This document shows positions 44,051 through 54,830 of a stretch of 64,000 bases of DNA, in pieces. The translations under genes and the position numbers were made by a program. Every line of letters begins with the position of its first letter. Position 1 is the stretch's first letter. Location: assembly GCA_905221605.1 (NCBI GenBank), contig CAJNDS010000202.1, positions 832,404 to 896,403 on the forward strand. Reading direction: 5' to 3'. The notes below the pieces were generated by a model. The model was not told where the DNA came from, searched no databases, and was given only the letters and a program-made list of their open reading frames with translations. The stretch is from Symbiodinium natans. Lineage: Eukaryota; Sar; Dinophyceae; Suessiales; Symbiodiniaceae.

Positions 44051-44215
44051 GTGACCTCACAAGAAGCGAGTGTTGCCACTGTTGCCATCGAACAGGGGAT
44101 AACAGGGGTTTTCGGATCATCTTACGGCTTCGTGGGTCACAAGGCTTGGCGGCTGTCCGACCCTGGGATTGCGCGCTTTGTCCTCGCCGGAGCCCTTGCT
44201 GGAGGCTGTTGCCCA
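44051..44215 (+). other. Candidate exon of unknown protein
   Basis: The frame TSQEASVATVAIEQGITGVFGSSYGF..ARFVLAGALAGG is open and small-residue rich, as in membrane or cofactor-binding segments. It is too short to classify. The flanks 43660-44050 and 44216-45236 hold nothing I can name. Confidence 0.25.
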
Positions 44216-45236
44216 CATAGCGGCCGAAGAAGAGGTGCAGTCTGATAGTTGAGATCTCTGAGACCTTCTGCAGGTTCGAATTTTCTGTGCTGGCATTTGA
44301 GAGGCGTGCTTTCGGCGAGACAGCAACCAGCGTTTCGATGCCTCCCTTGCAAAGAAGCAGTCTGCTGAGTCAGCTGCCGGCACCTGTTTAGTGGCTCAGC
44401 TGCATGTTTAACGCGCAGCCGATGAGAGTGTTACGCTTTGAAAGTTCAATCAGTCTTACTTACCGTGACAGGCTCTTCCAGAATAGTTTGGGATTGGGAG
44501 GGGCTCCGCGCTCTGAGGGTCAGCGCCGTAGGTGAGGGTTTTGCGAGCAAGGCTTTCTCCCAGGACGTAGATCTAGAACTGTAGAACCGAGCCTTGCATG
44601 ATGTAAACATGTGCCATCAAAGAACCCAAAGACTCAAAAAGAGGTCTGTTCCAAAGCCGAGCAGTCGCAGCCGGCACTCTCCTGGGACTGCTGTGCCTTG
44701 CTTAGACTCTCAGACATATTCTTGAGCTTTGCTTGTGTAGTTCCTGTAGCTTCTGTTCCCTTGTTGCCAGAATTTGCTGCGTAAGCCTGAGGCATTGAAC
44801 TGCGGCGGTCACTGAACTATCTGTGTGAACAGCTGAAGTTTGGGTGAAAAAAAGGAACGAGCCGGCGCAAATTGACAGAGCTGTTGTTTGAGCCTTGCAG
44901 TGGTGCAGTTTTTTGACGTTTTTGAAGACTTGTGTTTTGATGTGCCAAGGCTTCATTTTGCCTACAAATACACTGGCAGTGCTTGGGATGCCCTTTTGGC
45001 TTCCGCGAATGCGGGCGGTGAGAACGTACACCGCAACGAGGCTGTAGACTCATCTGGGATGTTCTGAGCTCTTGGCAACTGATAGCTTTGTTGCGATCTA
45101 TGTGGTTTCTTCAAGTTTCTTCCTTCCTTATCTTTTCTGGAGACTTGGAGAGGTACTGGGTCTGCTGTTGGGTGCCGCGCAAGGGCGGAAGGGCTTGATC
45201 GCCAAGGAGGACAGAGGAAGGCCTGCACAGGTCGCA

Positions 45237-45432
45237 GGCGCTGCATTTGGGCAATGTGCCACAAGCACACTCTGTATGGACTCGATTGGAGGAGGGTCTG
45301 AAGCATCATGTGGAGCTGACGGAGGCCTGACTTTCTCTACCCTGGCCCTAGAGTCGAGTTTACGGGTAACCAGATCGTGCGCCTGGAAGGAGATCGAGGC
45401 CATCGTGAATCAGGCAGCTTGGAAGGCCTAGT
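45237..45432 (+). other. Candidate exons of unknown helical protein
   Basis: After CAG at about 45236, the frame ALHLGNVPQAHSVWTRLEEGLKHHVELTE is open until a GC that could be a donor, then another frame ends WKEIEAIVNQAAWKA with TAG. The helical, His-rich pattern loosely recalls F-BAR helices, but that is not claimed. Confidence 0.25.
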
Positions 45433-45803
45433 CGTGCCGGTGCGGAGCTTGCAGTATTGTCAGGCTCTGCAGAGGACGAGCTCGTCAGACCTCTGAAAGA
45501 GCGTCACAACAGGCGCTTGCAGGCCAGATGGACCGACCGGCAGACACCCTGGATCTTGCAGGAATGCTCGAAGCTGTCACCTAGGGGTGCGGCACGTCAA
45601 GGTGATCGACCAAAGCAAGTCTAAGAGTCAACGAGGAAAGGAAAGAACCACGAGGAGGGTGCCGGCTTGTGCTGGCTCGCAGGTGAACAAGTGGCCGGCA
45701 ACTGTGAGCCGTTACCTTTCATTTTCAGCCGCTACCTTTCAGTTTCTCCAGTACCTCTGAAACCCCAAGCGACAGCGCCTCAAGCATGCCGAGACACAAA
45801 AGG

Positions 45804-45833
45804 GCGGGGGGGGGGGGGGGGGGGGGGGGGCTG
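45804..45833. repeat. Poly-G run of about 30 bases
   Basis: A near-uninterrupted G homopolymer after AAAGGGC. The region 45434-46290 around it contains no recognised gene. Confidence 0.85.
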
Positions 45834-47286
45834 GGACTCTCTTGGGGGTTGATGCGGGTCGGCTTGTCCATGCTCATCAGAGAGATCAGGCCTTCGGGCG
45901 ATCATACAGCAGCTCACAGAGGCTCGGAGGTATTCTTGCCATGGACTTGGGTGGGCATGCATGTCTGTGAGTGAAGCTCAGGCAATCGCATCAGGTCGAG
46001 AGGCCTGGGGACTGCATTGTTGTGCGTGTTCATGAGATCATGTTTCCTCATGCAACCGCGACTCTGGCAAATCTTACGGGCGGCTGGGAACTGCAAAAAG
46101 GTCGGCCTCGAGATGGCTGTGGGCACACTTCGTTCCTCCAATCGCGTAGTCACCTTCAACTTCGCAGCGGCCTGGAACTCGGAATTTCGAAGAACTTGCA
46201 CATGCTGAGCTGCGCGAAACTACATGAAGCTTGAGGACCTCTATGAAAGTGAGGGCTTGCAAGCACCCGCAGATGCTGCCGAGCCTGCTGCTCGGTGGTG
46301 CTCAGTGGAGGCCAGCTGCTGACAAAGGTAAACTGCCAACTGCCGAGGCGCAGCCGGCCTGTGAACACCTTTGCACCGCCGTCTAAAGACGTGCTGCCCG
46401 GCTCTCAAAAACATGGAACCATGCGTGCTTATAGTGCTTATGTGATCTTGTTTAATCTTATGTGTCAAAGCCGCTCACGCAGGTCCTTGACGGTCGATTC
46501 CAACCAGTTTCGTGGCACAGTGAAAGCATGGCTCCCGATTGGAACTGGATGGGCATGGCAAGCATGGCAGCCCTGTGGGGCCGAGGCAACAGACCTTGGA
46601 GGCTTCTGCGACACCACTGCAACTCCTGTTCGGCCCCCGAAGCAGCGAGCCACAGTTGGGGTGAGCATGATCATCAAGGGGCGCGCTGAGGCTGCGAGCG
46701 CCCGGGCCGGCAGCGGCATTTCCAAGGAGGAGCTGGCGCAGAGAGAGGACGGGGGTGTGTCAATTTTAAAGGGAAAAGGAGTCTTATCAGAAGGTGGGAC
46801 GTGCGCTGCAGGCCAGGGACCGACATCTTGCAGACATCAGCGAAGAAGCCGAAGAGGCTGTGCAGCAGTGGCCGCCTTAAGGACGTGTAGCAGTGTAGTA
46901 CTGAGCCGTAGCAATATAGCAGAGCGTTGAGCTTCTATTGACCCAGTCTGCTTGGCATCGTGGCTCAGCTGGCAGAACATGGCAGCTAGTGGCAAGCGGG
47001 CTCCGGCGGGCCCGAAGTCGGCGAAACAGGGCAAAACCCCTCTCTTCCCGCCGTGTTCACAGCTTGCGTACTCCAGGCGCGCTGCCTTCAGCTTTTCTCA
47101 GCCGATGCGAGCCAGAGTGTCGCCTGGCACGAGGTTCCTGGACAAGCTGGGAGACCAGAGACGGGCTCCGGAATGGACTTTCAACCGGAGTGCCAGTGCA
47201 TCTTGGCCACACCAGCCAGGCATCGACAGGTACTGCAGGCTTGCTAGACATCATACAGCGACTTTGAGCATTGGGAGATAGGTAAG
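45834..47286. other. No gene firmly recognised
   Basis: A + strand frame at 46295-46930 stays open for 211 codons but has no motif, uneven composition and several alternative frames also open, so I do not call it a gene. Confidence 0.4.
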
Positions 47287-47375
47287 TGTAGGTGCATAGG
47301 CGCGTAGGCGCGTAGGTGCGTAGGTGCGTAGGTGCGCAGTTGTGTAGGCATGTCGGTGTGTAGGTGTTCGGGTGT
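47287..47375. repeat. Octamer-like repeat, GCGTAGGT variants
   Basis: About ten drifting copies of an 8-bp GTAGGTGC-type unit, ending about 110 nt upstream of the start codon of the long Q-rich gene. Confidence 0.85.
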
Positions 47376-47483
47376 GTGGGTGTGTTCAAGCGAAGCAGAT
47401 TCGAAGCTTTTCTGTCACTCTCGCAGCACTTATGGCTAACTGAGGGATTTAGATCCATAGGTCATAGGTCGTAGAACGCCGCC

Positions 47484-50162
47484 ATGGCGAGCTACATGAT
47501 GCCGGGCTACGGCATGCAGCAGCAGGGCTATCCGCAGATGACAGCGGAGCAACAGCAGCAGTACCAACAGCAGTACCAGCAGCAAATGCAACAGCAACAA
47601 CACCAGTACCAGCAGTATCAACAGTACCAGCAGCCACAACAGTACCAGCAGTACCAGCAGCAGGCCCCGCCCGCTTCAAGCGGTTTAGGCGGTGCTTTGA
47701 CTGTGACAGGCTGTGCTGATGCGACTGTTGGGAATATTGTTCGAGGCACCTTCGCCCTACAGACGGAGAATCACGGGCGGCCTGTGTACAAAAAGAATGA
47801 GGCAGTGGTGAACAACCCCACCCTAGATGTGTTGATTTACTTCTGGGATGAGCGTGATGGCGCCAACTTCTGCGGCTGGTGGTTTGGACCCAAAGTAGGA
47901 GGAGATCAAGTCTGGGCATACAACAGTGAGCGCAGTGCTCAACCACCATCAACAGGGTGGCGCGTGCCCTACGATGGTCAAGTGGACCCTTCCTTTGTCA
48001 TCAGCACTGGTAGCTACAGCCCAGCCGCCCAACCCTATCCGGGCTATGGACAGCAGGGATATGGACAGCAGTACCAGCAACAGTACCAGCAGCAACTGCA
48101 GCAGCAACAGTACCTCCAACAGAAGCAAAGAGATGATGAAGTTGCTCGGCGCAGGCAGGAAGAACAGCGGAGGGCGGAGCAACAAGCAGTCATGAATTGT
48201 CAAGCCATCCTTCAGAAGCTGGCAGCTGTGACCCCAGAGAACTATGACCACATCAAGGATGAAGTCGAGAAGATGATCATGCAAGAGATTACCAAGTGTG
48301 GAAGCCAGGCCGAAGTTGTCAAGGCCGAGGTAATGCAGCAGTTCCAAGCTGCACAACTGCGCGTGGAGCAAATCAAGCAGCACCGTGCAGAAGAGGAACG
48401 GCAAAATCAGGAGCGCATGGAGGAAGCCAAACGGATCCTTGCAGAGCTCGGAGGCCTTGTGGAGAAGGCAGAACAAGACACGGCAAGCCTGAAGACCACC
48501 GCTGCTCCGGTGCTAGAATCCAAGTCCATGAGCGAGAACGAAGCCCGAGAGGCTGGCAAGTCTGTCAGCGAGGTTTCCGTTTCTGCAAAGGCCTCTTGCA
48601 AGGTCTGTTCGACCTTCATCGTTGAGCGGAGAATGAGCATCGATGCGGTGAAGCCACCCTACCTTGCAGAGCTAAGGGACGAGCAGCTCAAGCTGCAAAC
48701 ACGTATACAAGAGTGTTACAGGATAGTCGTATCATCGACCACCTCTGCCAGAGACATGATTGACAAGGCTGTGAGGAAGACCCACGCCATGAAGGTTTTC
48801 GCAAAGCGTACCTCAGCCTTTGACAAATACAACTCAGCCAAGGACGGCTATCTGTCCGTGGATGACATCATTGCCTATGCCAAGGGTGAGTTTCGCTTTC
48901 CACTATCCAAGGATGCAGCCGGCAGCATGATGAAAAAACATGGCGAGGGTGGCAAGGGCGTGCCTCGAGCCCTGTTTCAGCGTGTCAAAGTGGCGGTTGG
49001 CATCGCGCGAGAGGAGGAGGCTTGTCAGGCACGGAGACGGGAAGCAGAGCAGAAGCGATTGGCTCTGGAGGCCAAGAAGAAGGTCATCGAGGCCGACATC
49101 CAGAAGGTCGTCGACATGCTTGCGGATGCAGAGCCTGCTGTAGCAAAGGTTGAGGAGGCAGGCAAGGCCGAGCATTTGTCAAGGGAGTACCTCAGTGAGA
49201 CCCCAGGCAGAGATGAGATCACCGCCGCAAGCGAGGCCGCAACCGCTGCCTTGAGCGAGGCTCAGAGTGAACTGTCTGATGTCCGCACCCGCTTAACCGA
49301 CCTTGCGAACTCCGCAGACGAGGATGTCGCACAGTGGGTGCAGTCCGAGATTCGCAAAGTCGATGTGAAGGTGCTGCAGATGGATGCCCGGTTGATGCCA
49401 GCCAAGCAGGCAGTCGAGCGTGCACAGCGCTATATGGAGAAGTTAGAGGCCACCGAACTCTTGAATGCGAGAGCAGAGGTTAGCAAGATCCTACGTGCCA
49501 AGAAGATGAGTGCAGAGGATCTCTTCATTGCTGTTGACAAAGACGGCGATGGCACGGTCAACCTCTCGGACTTCACTGCCTGCCTCCAAGCTGATGGTTG
49601 TCAGCTTGATGCAGAGAAGGTCGAGAAAGCTTTCAGCTACTACGACCTGACCAGCGGCGTCATCAGCAAAGAGATGCTGGTTCTTGCATCTCGGTGCTAC
49701 TACTTGGTGGTGTCCGAGACTGTCATGACCGAGCACGAGGCGCTTGAACAAGGCCAGGCATTGCGCCGCCTGGACCCACGGGAGCTCGTGGAGATCCTCG
49801 AGGGCCCAGCAGAGGAGAAGAACCCTGGGATTCCGCGCGCAAAGTGCCGTGCAGTTCTGGATGGCGCAGAAGGCTGGGCCACCATCACGGGGAGCAATGG
49901 CACCTCCTTCTTGATCCCAAGCGAAGGGCTTTTGGATGTGCTCAGAGAAACTCCCCTGACAAGCGAACTTGAGGACAGTACAGCGGTTCGGGATCTTGCA
50001 CCCAATGAGAAAGTCGAGATCCTGGAGTGGTACCAGAAGAATGCCAACGGAGACGTGCGGGTGAAGGCTCGGGTGAAGGGAACCTCCGACATTGGCTGGG
50101 TGACGATGCTCACTGCTGAGGGCATAGAGGTTCTGAGGATCTCAACAGCCCCAATGAGTTGA
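47484..50162 (+). CDS. Long Q-rich protein with coiled coils, EF-hand and C-terminal SH3-like region
   Basis: A single 892-codon exon, ATG to TGA. Residues 1-70 are Gln/Tyr-rich (QQQYQQQYQQQ). Residues about 75-170 form a Trp-rich globular segment (LIYFWDERDGANFCGWWFGPKVGGDQVWAYN). A second Q-rich stretch (about 185-220) runs into long coiled coil (RRQEEQRRAEQQAV...). Around residue 450 there is an EF-hand-like helix-loop (FDKYNSAKDGYLSVDDIIAYA), and near 685 a canonical calcium loop DKDGDGTVNLSDF. The C-terminal 150 residues hold two similar 60-residue units (RRLDPRELVEILEG.., VRDLAPNEKVEILEW..) that look like SH3-like beta barrels ending AEGWATI/DIGWVTM. The architecture suggests a large calcium-responsive scaffold, but function is unknown. 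A frame stays open on the minus strand over the Q-rich codons and is an artefact. Confidence 0.9.
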   Translation: MASYMMPGYGMQQQGYPQMTAEQQQQYQQQYQQQMQQQQHQYQQYQQYQQPQQYQQYQQQAPPASSGLGGALTVTGCADATVGNIVRGTFALQTENHGRPVYKKNEAVVNNPTLDVLIYFWDERDGANFCGWWFGPKVGGDQVWAYNSERSAQPPSTGWRVPYDGQVDPSFVISTGSYSPAAQPYPGYGQQGYGQQYQQQYQQQLQQQQYLQQKQRDDEVARRRQEEQRRAEQQAVMNCQAILQKLAAVTPENYDHIKDEVEKMIMQEITKCGSQAEVVKAEVMQQFQAAQLRVEQIKQHRAEEERQNQERMEEAKRILAELGGLVEKAEQDTASLKTTAAPVLESKSMSENEAREAGKSVSEVSVSAKASCKVCSTFIVERRMSIDAVKPPYLAELRDEQLKLQTRIQECYRIVVSSTTSARDMIDKAVRKTHAMKVFAKRTSAFDKYNSAKDGYLSVDDIIAYAKGEFRFPLSKDAAGSMMKKHGEGGKGVPRALFQRVKVAVGIAREEEACQARRREAEQKRLALEAKKKVIEADIQKVVDMLADAEPAVAKVEEAGKAEHLSREYLSETPGRDEITAASEAATAALSEAQSELSDVRTRLTDLANSADEDVAQWVQSEIRKVDVKVLQMDARLMPAKQAVERAQRYMEKLEATELLNARAEVSKILRAKKMSAEDLFIAVDKDGDGTVNLSDFTACLQADGCQLDAEKVEKAFSYYDLTSGVISKEMLVLASRCYYLVVSETVMTEHEALEQGQALRRLDPRELVEILEGPAEEKNPGIPRAKCRAVLDGAEGWATITGSNGTSFLIPSEGLLDVLRETPLTSELEDSTAVRDLAPNEKVEILEWYQKNANGDVRVKARVKGTSDIGWVTMLTAEGIEVLRISTAPMS

Positions 50163-50409
50163 GAGAGGTCTGTGAGTTTTGACTCCATGGCGGGAGCTTT
50201 CCTTAGCTGTAGAGATGTGTGTATAAGAAAACGTTACAAGGCGCTAAAAACGCCAGGACACGACTCTCGATGTGCCCAGCCTGCCGCGCAAAAAGAGAGC
50301 CCCCATTGCTTCCTGAAAGGTAGACGAAGAGGGGAAGAAATGAGCGATTGGTTGCAGTTGCAGATGTGACCATTCCACATCGACATGCGGCCATTCGGCC
50401 ATTCGGCCT

Positions 50410-51103
50410 GCACCGAGGACTCAGGCTTGGTGAAGGCTTCAGCTGCGGCCAACATTGAGCCCGGCCAGTACAAGGCTGACCGGGACTTCGTCAATGACAT
50501 CACCAGCGAAGTGCGGAAGGATGTGGATGCGAGGTTCCGCAAAGCTCCGCAGACACATGACGGTGTTATGTGTGTTACGCTGGTAGTTTCATTCATTCCG
50601 CATTGAGGTCAGCAGGTTCTAGGGAGATGGAAGGTGTCGTCTGCACATGCCCTCGCAGCTCAAAACCGAGGTGCACCTTCGGGGAGGACCCGCGCTACGA
50701 TCAGGCAGGTGTTCTGAAGGGGGTGCGGAATCCCGGCAACATGAAGCTTTGGTTCAGTCCAGTCGGGCCGGGGCAGTACCGGCCCTTGGATGGCCTGGAA
50801 AGCGCTGCCCGGGTCCATTGGATGTCATCACCCGCGTGGTCACAACGAAAAGGCAAGCCTGCGGAGGATGTCCGTGCCGCGAAGGCTGCAAACTGTGCCC
50901 CTGGCCCTGGCCACTACGCGCCGCAGACCAAGGTGGAGCCACGTGGCCGACGAACTGTCTGCAAGAATGCAGGGCAGTTCAGCTTGATCTTCCAGCGTAT
51001 TTCCACGAGCGTAGGGCCAAACCCGTACGTTCCCAGAAGAAGACCTGAAGCAGTGGAACCTCTCTGCTCGGATGTTGGCAGTGGGCCACCCAGCAGAGGC
51101 TAA
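50410..51103 (+). CDS. Sperm-tail PG-rich repeat (STPGR) protein
   Basis: Proline-glycine (PGxY) repeats of this family occur in axoneme-associated proteins. A first segment at about 50420-50560 reads ASAAANIEPGQYKADRDFVND..DARFRKAPQ. After an intron, the frame 50570-51103 gives GEDPRYDQAGVLKG, GPGQYRPLDGLE, PGPGHYAPQTKV and GPNPYVPRRRPEA, three PGxY-type units with about 60-residue spacing, and ends at TAA. An initiating ATG at 50385 (MRPFGHSAC) is possible. The upstream gene's stop at 50162 is only about 220 nt away. A ciliary role is inference from the family. Confidence 0.7.
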
Positions 51104-51444
51104 AAGGATGCCCGGGTGCCCCTGTCCACTTTCCTCTCTGAGCAGCACGGGGCCGTGCCGAGCATTCACCGCCGCCTTCACCCCCTCGTCTCACCTAATC
51201 GGGCAGCACCCACATGATTGGCTTCGTGCTGCGACAAAGTAACGTGTAACAGCTAGATTGCAGCTGCGCGAAGTTGCAATGTTTTGAAACTGTCTACAGC
51301 TTCTGCGACCGTAGATACCGGGGCGTGACTGCTCAGGAGAGAGCTCTGGCAGAATCATCTCAGGCATATCTTCTGAATCGTTGTAGGTGGTGCTAGTGCT
51401 GTTGCTGCTGCTGCTGTTGCTGCTGTCATTCTCGAAGGCGCTGC
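51104..51444. other. No gene recognised; short GCT repeat near 51393-51425
   Basis: Contains TGCTGTTGCTGCTGCTGCTG just before the next coding segments. Nothing else is supported. Confidence 0.5.
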
Positions 51445-52548
51445 ATGGAGGAGGAGAAGAAGGTCGGACTTTGGTCTCTTGACCGGCTCGTGTTGGCGCT
51501 TGTGTCGTCCATGCAGGATATGGACTGGAGAAGTGCGATCGAGCGCGATTACAGAGAAATGTTGAAGGCCGACTGCCTAGTAGGGCCTGCCGGGCCTGAA
51601 ATATCGAAACGTTGTGTCGGGGCGGGGCGGTGTTCCTGGAAGCGGAGGATCAGATACGAGAAGTTCGGCAACGACGGCAAGAAGCAAAGCGCGAGTCGGT
51701 GGAGCAGGCCCAGCAGTGTCAGTAAAGAAGTGGGGCTTGGAAGTTCTTGCAGTGGCCGTGCAGGCGTCAATGCACGGTTTTCCAGACTTCTCCAAGCCGT
51801 CCAGCATTTCCGCAAAGCGCTCAGGATGCTGAGGAAGTTGGATTCCATGGCACATGCTCCTCGCGACATCTCCCTTCACACTGTTCCATAGGGCAGTGGA
51901 TGTAACGATGATTACTTCTGATTTAATGGTTGAGGTGAAGGATTACATCGTGGAGCGTCGCCTGCACCTGAAGGAGGACCTGGACCTGCAGGATGGGAGA
52001 TCGTAGAATCGTTCGCAGAACAGAAGGATGGCTCAAGGAGACAAGGAGACGGATGAGACGGCCACAGGCTGTCACATGCGGCCACTATTTTTTTTACTTG
52101 GGCAGGTGGAGCTCAAGAAGCGCCAAAAGGAGCACCGGAAGGCCATTGAGCACGTGTGGGGCCCAAGCTCTAAGACTCCAAGGGCCTCGGCAGCTTGGAT
52201 CCCTGGCCTTGCCACAGCTTGCGACATCTTTTTGCGATGTAAGGAGATGGATCACATCAACAATCTGGCAGCACATAAGGAGCTGGCGCAGCCATCCACT
52301 CATGAAAGGGCCTCTCTTGAGCCGAGCAGGTGTTCCTCATATTTCTGGCTGTGCCGTCGTCGCGTAACGAATCTCAGGCAGAAGGTGAAGGATCGCGAGC
52401 GAGGGCGGCAAGTCCTTCAGGACATGTGTGCAGCTGTGGGAAGCAGTGGGCGCTGCCACGTCCGCCACGTCCTTGTCACCGCGTTGCCGCCACTGAGGAG
52501 TGCTTGCAGAATTGGGAGGACACGAAGCGCCATGCACTTGGCACGCTA
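51445..52548 (+). CDS. Coiled-coil protein in many small exons, unidentified
   Basis: A series of AG-preceded open segments on the + strand are strongly helical and charged: MEEEKKVGLWSLDRL (51445), DMDWRSAIERDYREMLK (about 51520-51570), VFLEAEDQIREVRQRRQEAKRE (about 51630-51697), VKDYIVERRLHLKEDLDLQ (about 51935-51992), VELKKRQKEHRKAIEHVW (about 52107-52160), EMDHINNLAAHKELAQ (about 52245), NLRQKVKDRERGRQVLQDMCA (about 52369-52431) and ECLQNWEDTKRHALG (about 52497-52540). Consistent heptad character and strand indicate one gene with 40-80-nt exons, perhaps axonemal, but no family is recognised and joints are not fixed. Confidence 0.5.
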
Positions 52549-54040
52549 AGCTTAAAAAGTTCAGTCGTTTAGCTGCCGAGCTGTGTGTTGGGCAGCACAC
52601 GCTGGTGTCCTTCCGCAGTGTGAGGCATCAAAGATGCAAGGGCTGCCATCACCCATTTCAAGAAGTCTCCAGCGGCGTTCAGAACTCAGAACTTTCTGTT
52701 TCTTCGTCATAGCCTGGAGTCATACAAGTCGTCATATCCTGTCACGCGTGGCCCAAGGTCTGGCACTGGCCTGGCCGACATTGTAACCCACCTGCGTTCC
52801 GAAACTGGGTCTCTAAGCGCTGGGCTCAGTGACAGCTAGGATGTTTGATACGTCTGCTTGGGCGGTGGCTGGTTTTGGCAGGTGCGCGGGAGAAGACCCC
52901 GAGCAATCCAACCGCCCTACCGAAGTGACATCCTTGATTTCCGACATTCACAATTTGTTCAATTCAAAGAACCAGGGAGGGACTCTGCTGAGGTCCCACT
53001 GTGAGCGACCACAGAAGGTGAACATTGCTGCCGAGCTGCCAGTCTCCGAGCATCTGAGTGTAAGCTGCGGGCACCACAGGACGGCTCCTGTATACTCCAG
53101 GCCAGCGACTCCCAGCGAAGATGCGCTTTCCATGCCCGATGCTCAGCGCACAACGTACCACTTTTCGAATCTTTTTCGGCATCTGCGCGAAATCCATGAG
53201 CAGCACTGGTTCTGGCGACTTCTGTGACATGTGCGTTGGGCGTCGGGGGAGGGGCGCACAGATTCAACCCAAAGCCTTGAGCTGTTGCCTTCCGAGGCCT
53301 CTGTCGAGTCGGCCAACTACAGGTTCCGTGCGTCGCTTTCCGATTTCGGCTGCGGCCAATCTGGTGCCCCGCCTGGTCAGTGTGCTCGTAACGCTGCTCG
53401 TATGCCAGATGTACGGGAAGCAGGTCTGCGATTAGGACGCGAGTGGTGAACGGTGAGTGTCGGTGAGTTTTGCTACCCATACTGCAGATTTCAGATTGCA
53501 CAGTTTGTGGGTTCAGTCATCCGCGATGTTGAGCTCAGGCGCTCACGAAGCAACGCCTCAAAGAGCGAGGAATGATGTGAAGCCAATTTGACGAGAAGAC
53601 TTGCTTCTTTGTGTTTTCTTATTTGCAAATGATACCTTCACGAAATAGGCCTGAAAGGCGGTCAAGCCTGACCGTGAAGTGTAGTCTGGTCATCTCAGGC
53701 TTCAGATGTAGAGCTTGAAAGACTTCTTAGCTTGCTCTGCAAAGCAGAGCTCGTCTTTGGCAAGCTTTTGGTTCTGACGTGTCATAGGTTTGACTAGGAG
53801 AAGTTCATGACCACGTTGAAGGACATCCGGCAGCTCGGTCCCGTACATAGCCTCAAGCAATCTCAAGCCGCAATAAGCCGTACGGTAGGGTGAGGCTCTG
53901 GTTTCTTCGCAGTCTCACACGATGTTTGGCTGGTGCCCAACTCGGGTTTCCCTGGTCTCCCTCGTCGAAAAGAAGAAGCGCAACTTGGGTCTTGGGGTGT
54001 GTTGGACAGAGAGAGAAAGAGAGAAGTCCTTCGGGAGGGG
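52549..54040. other. No gene firmly recognised
   Basis: A + strand segment at about 52829-53227 is open for 132 codons without a motif. The rest is short frames. It may hold the 3' end of the coiled-coil gene. Confidence 0.4.
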
Positions 54041-54048
54041 GCCACGCG

Positions 54049-54053
54049 TGCGG

Positions 54054-54103
<50 letters not shown>

Positions 54104-54150
54104 CAGAAAGAGAGAGAGAGAGAGACAGAGAGGGAGAGACCTTGGAGAGT
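54049..54150. repeat. (GA)n microsatellite
   Basis: GA dinucleotides with AGA and ACAG interruptions, followed by a duplicated CCTTGGAGAGTGC word at about 54138-54195. Confidence 0.9.
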
Positions 54151-54435
54151 GCAGAAGAAGAAGAAGACCTTGGAGAGTGCCTGAGAGAGTGCCTTGGCAG
54201 ACGTGGGTCAGGGGGACGTGACACGGACATGCGGCGTAACTAGTGTGCCCCCCAATAATGCCTTTGCAAAAAGTTCTGCATTGCACTGTCCATTGCCGGC
54301 TAGCCCACATGTACAACAGCGACAGATTGGACTTGGGAGATTCGAAGATTGCAATCTGGACCCCTCTGGGCATCTGATGGCTGTAATCTATTGTAATCTT
54401 ACGGTACGTGTGGTGGGGATGCTTCTTCTACGGCC

Positions 54436-54480
54436 ATGGCATCGCCTCGAGAAGCCGCTGCTGCAGCCCTCGCCCGTTGG
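54436..54480 (+). other. Possible first exon of an unknown protein
   Basis: ATG begins MASPREAAAAALARWE, a typical alanine-rich start, and the next bases GTGCAAGTG could be a donor. The following frame to 54750 is open but lacks a motif. Confidence 0.25.
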
Positions 54481-54830
54481 GAGGTGCAAGTGGGGGTTTC
54501 AAGCCATTCTCTGATCCTTCTTTCTGCACGGTTGAAGAGGTGGAGGAAGACGGAGTTTGGAAGCCATGCGATGCAGAGGCTGGATATGCCTGGCACGTGC
54601 CTTGTGCCAGGTGTTTCTTGGTTGCAGCTACCGGGCCGCTGGGCGCAGGTCACTCGTGCGCTGCGCCTGGCCGGAGCTGCACAGAAGCAGCAGGTGGATT
54701 GCGAGGTACAAGGCCGGATTGTCGGACCCCAAATCCCACATTCCAGTTGAACTGAACCTGCAGCATGACAAAATCCAGCAAAGTTCGTGCGCAAACGATT
54801 GTTGTGACCTGACATTTGCTGTCTTGTGAG

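Noticed and set aside
46295-46930. 211-codon + strand open frame
   Set aside because: No motif, uneven composition and competing open frames; not enough to call a gene.
46955-47000. tRNA-like stretch GTGGCTCAGCTGGCAGA
   Set aside because: Resembles an A-box only; no B-box or cloverleaf partner stems could be found.
47436-47952. Minus-strand Leu/Val/Ala-rich frame opposite the Q-rich gene
   Set aside because: Antisense of CAG/CAA codons; the sense strand has full coding logic.
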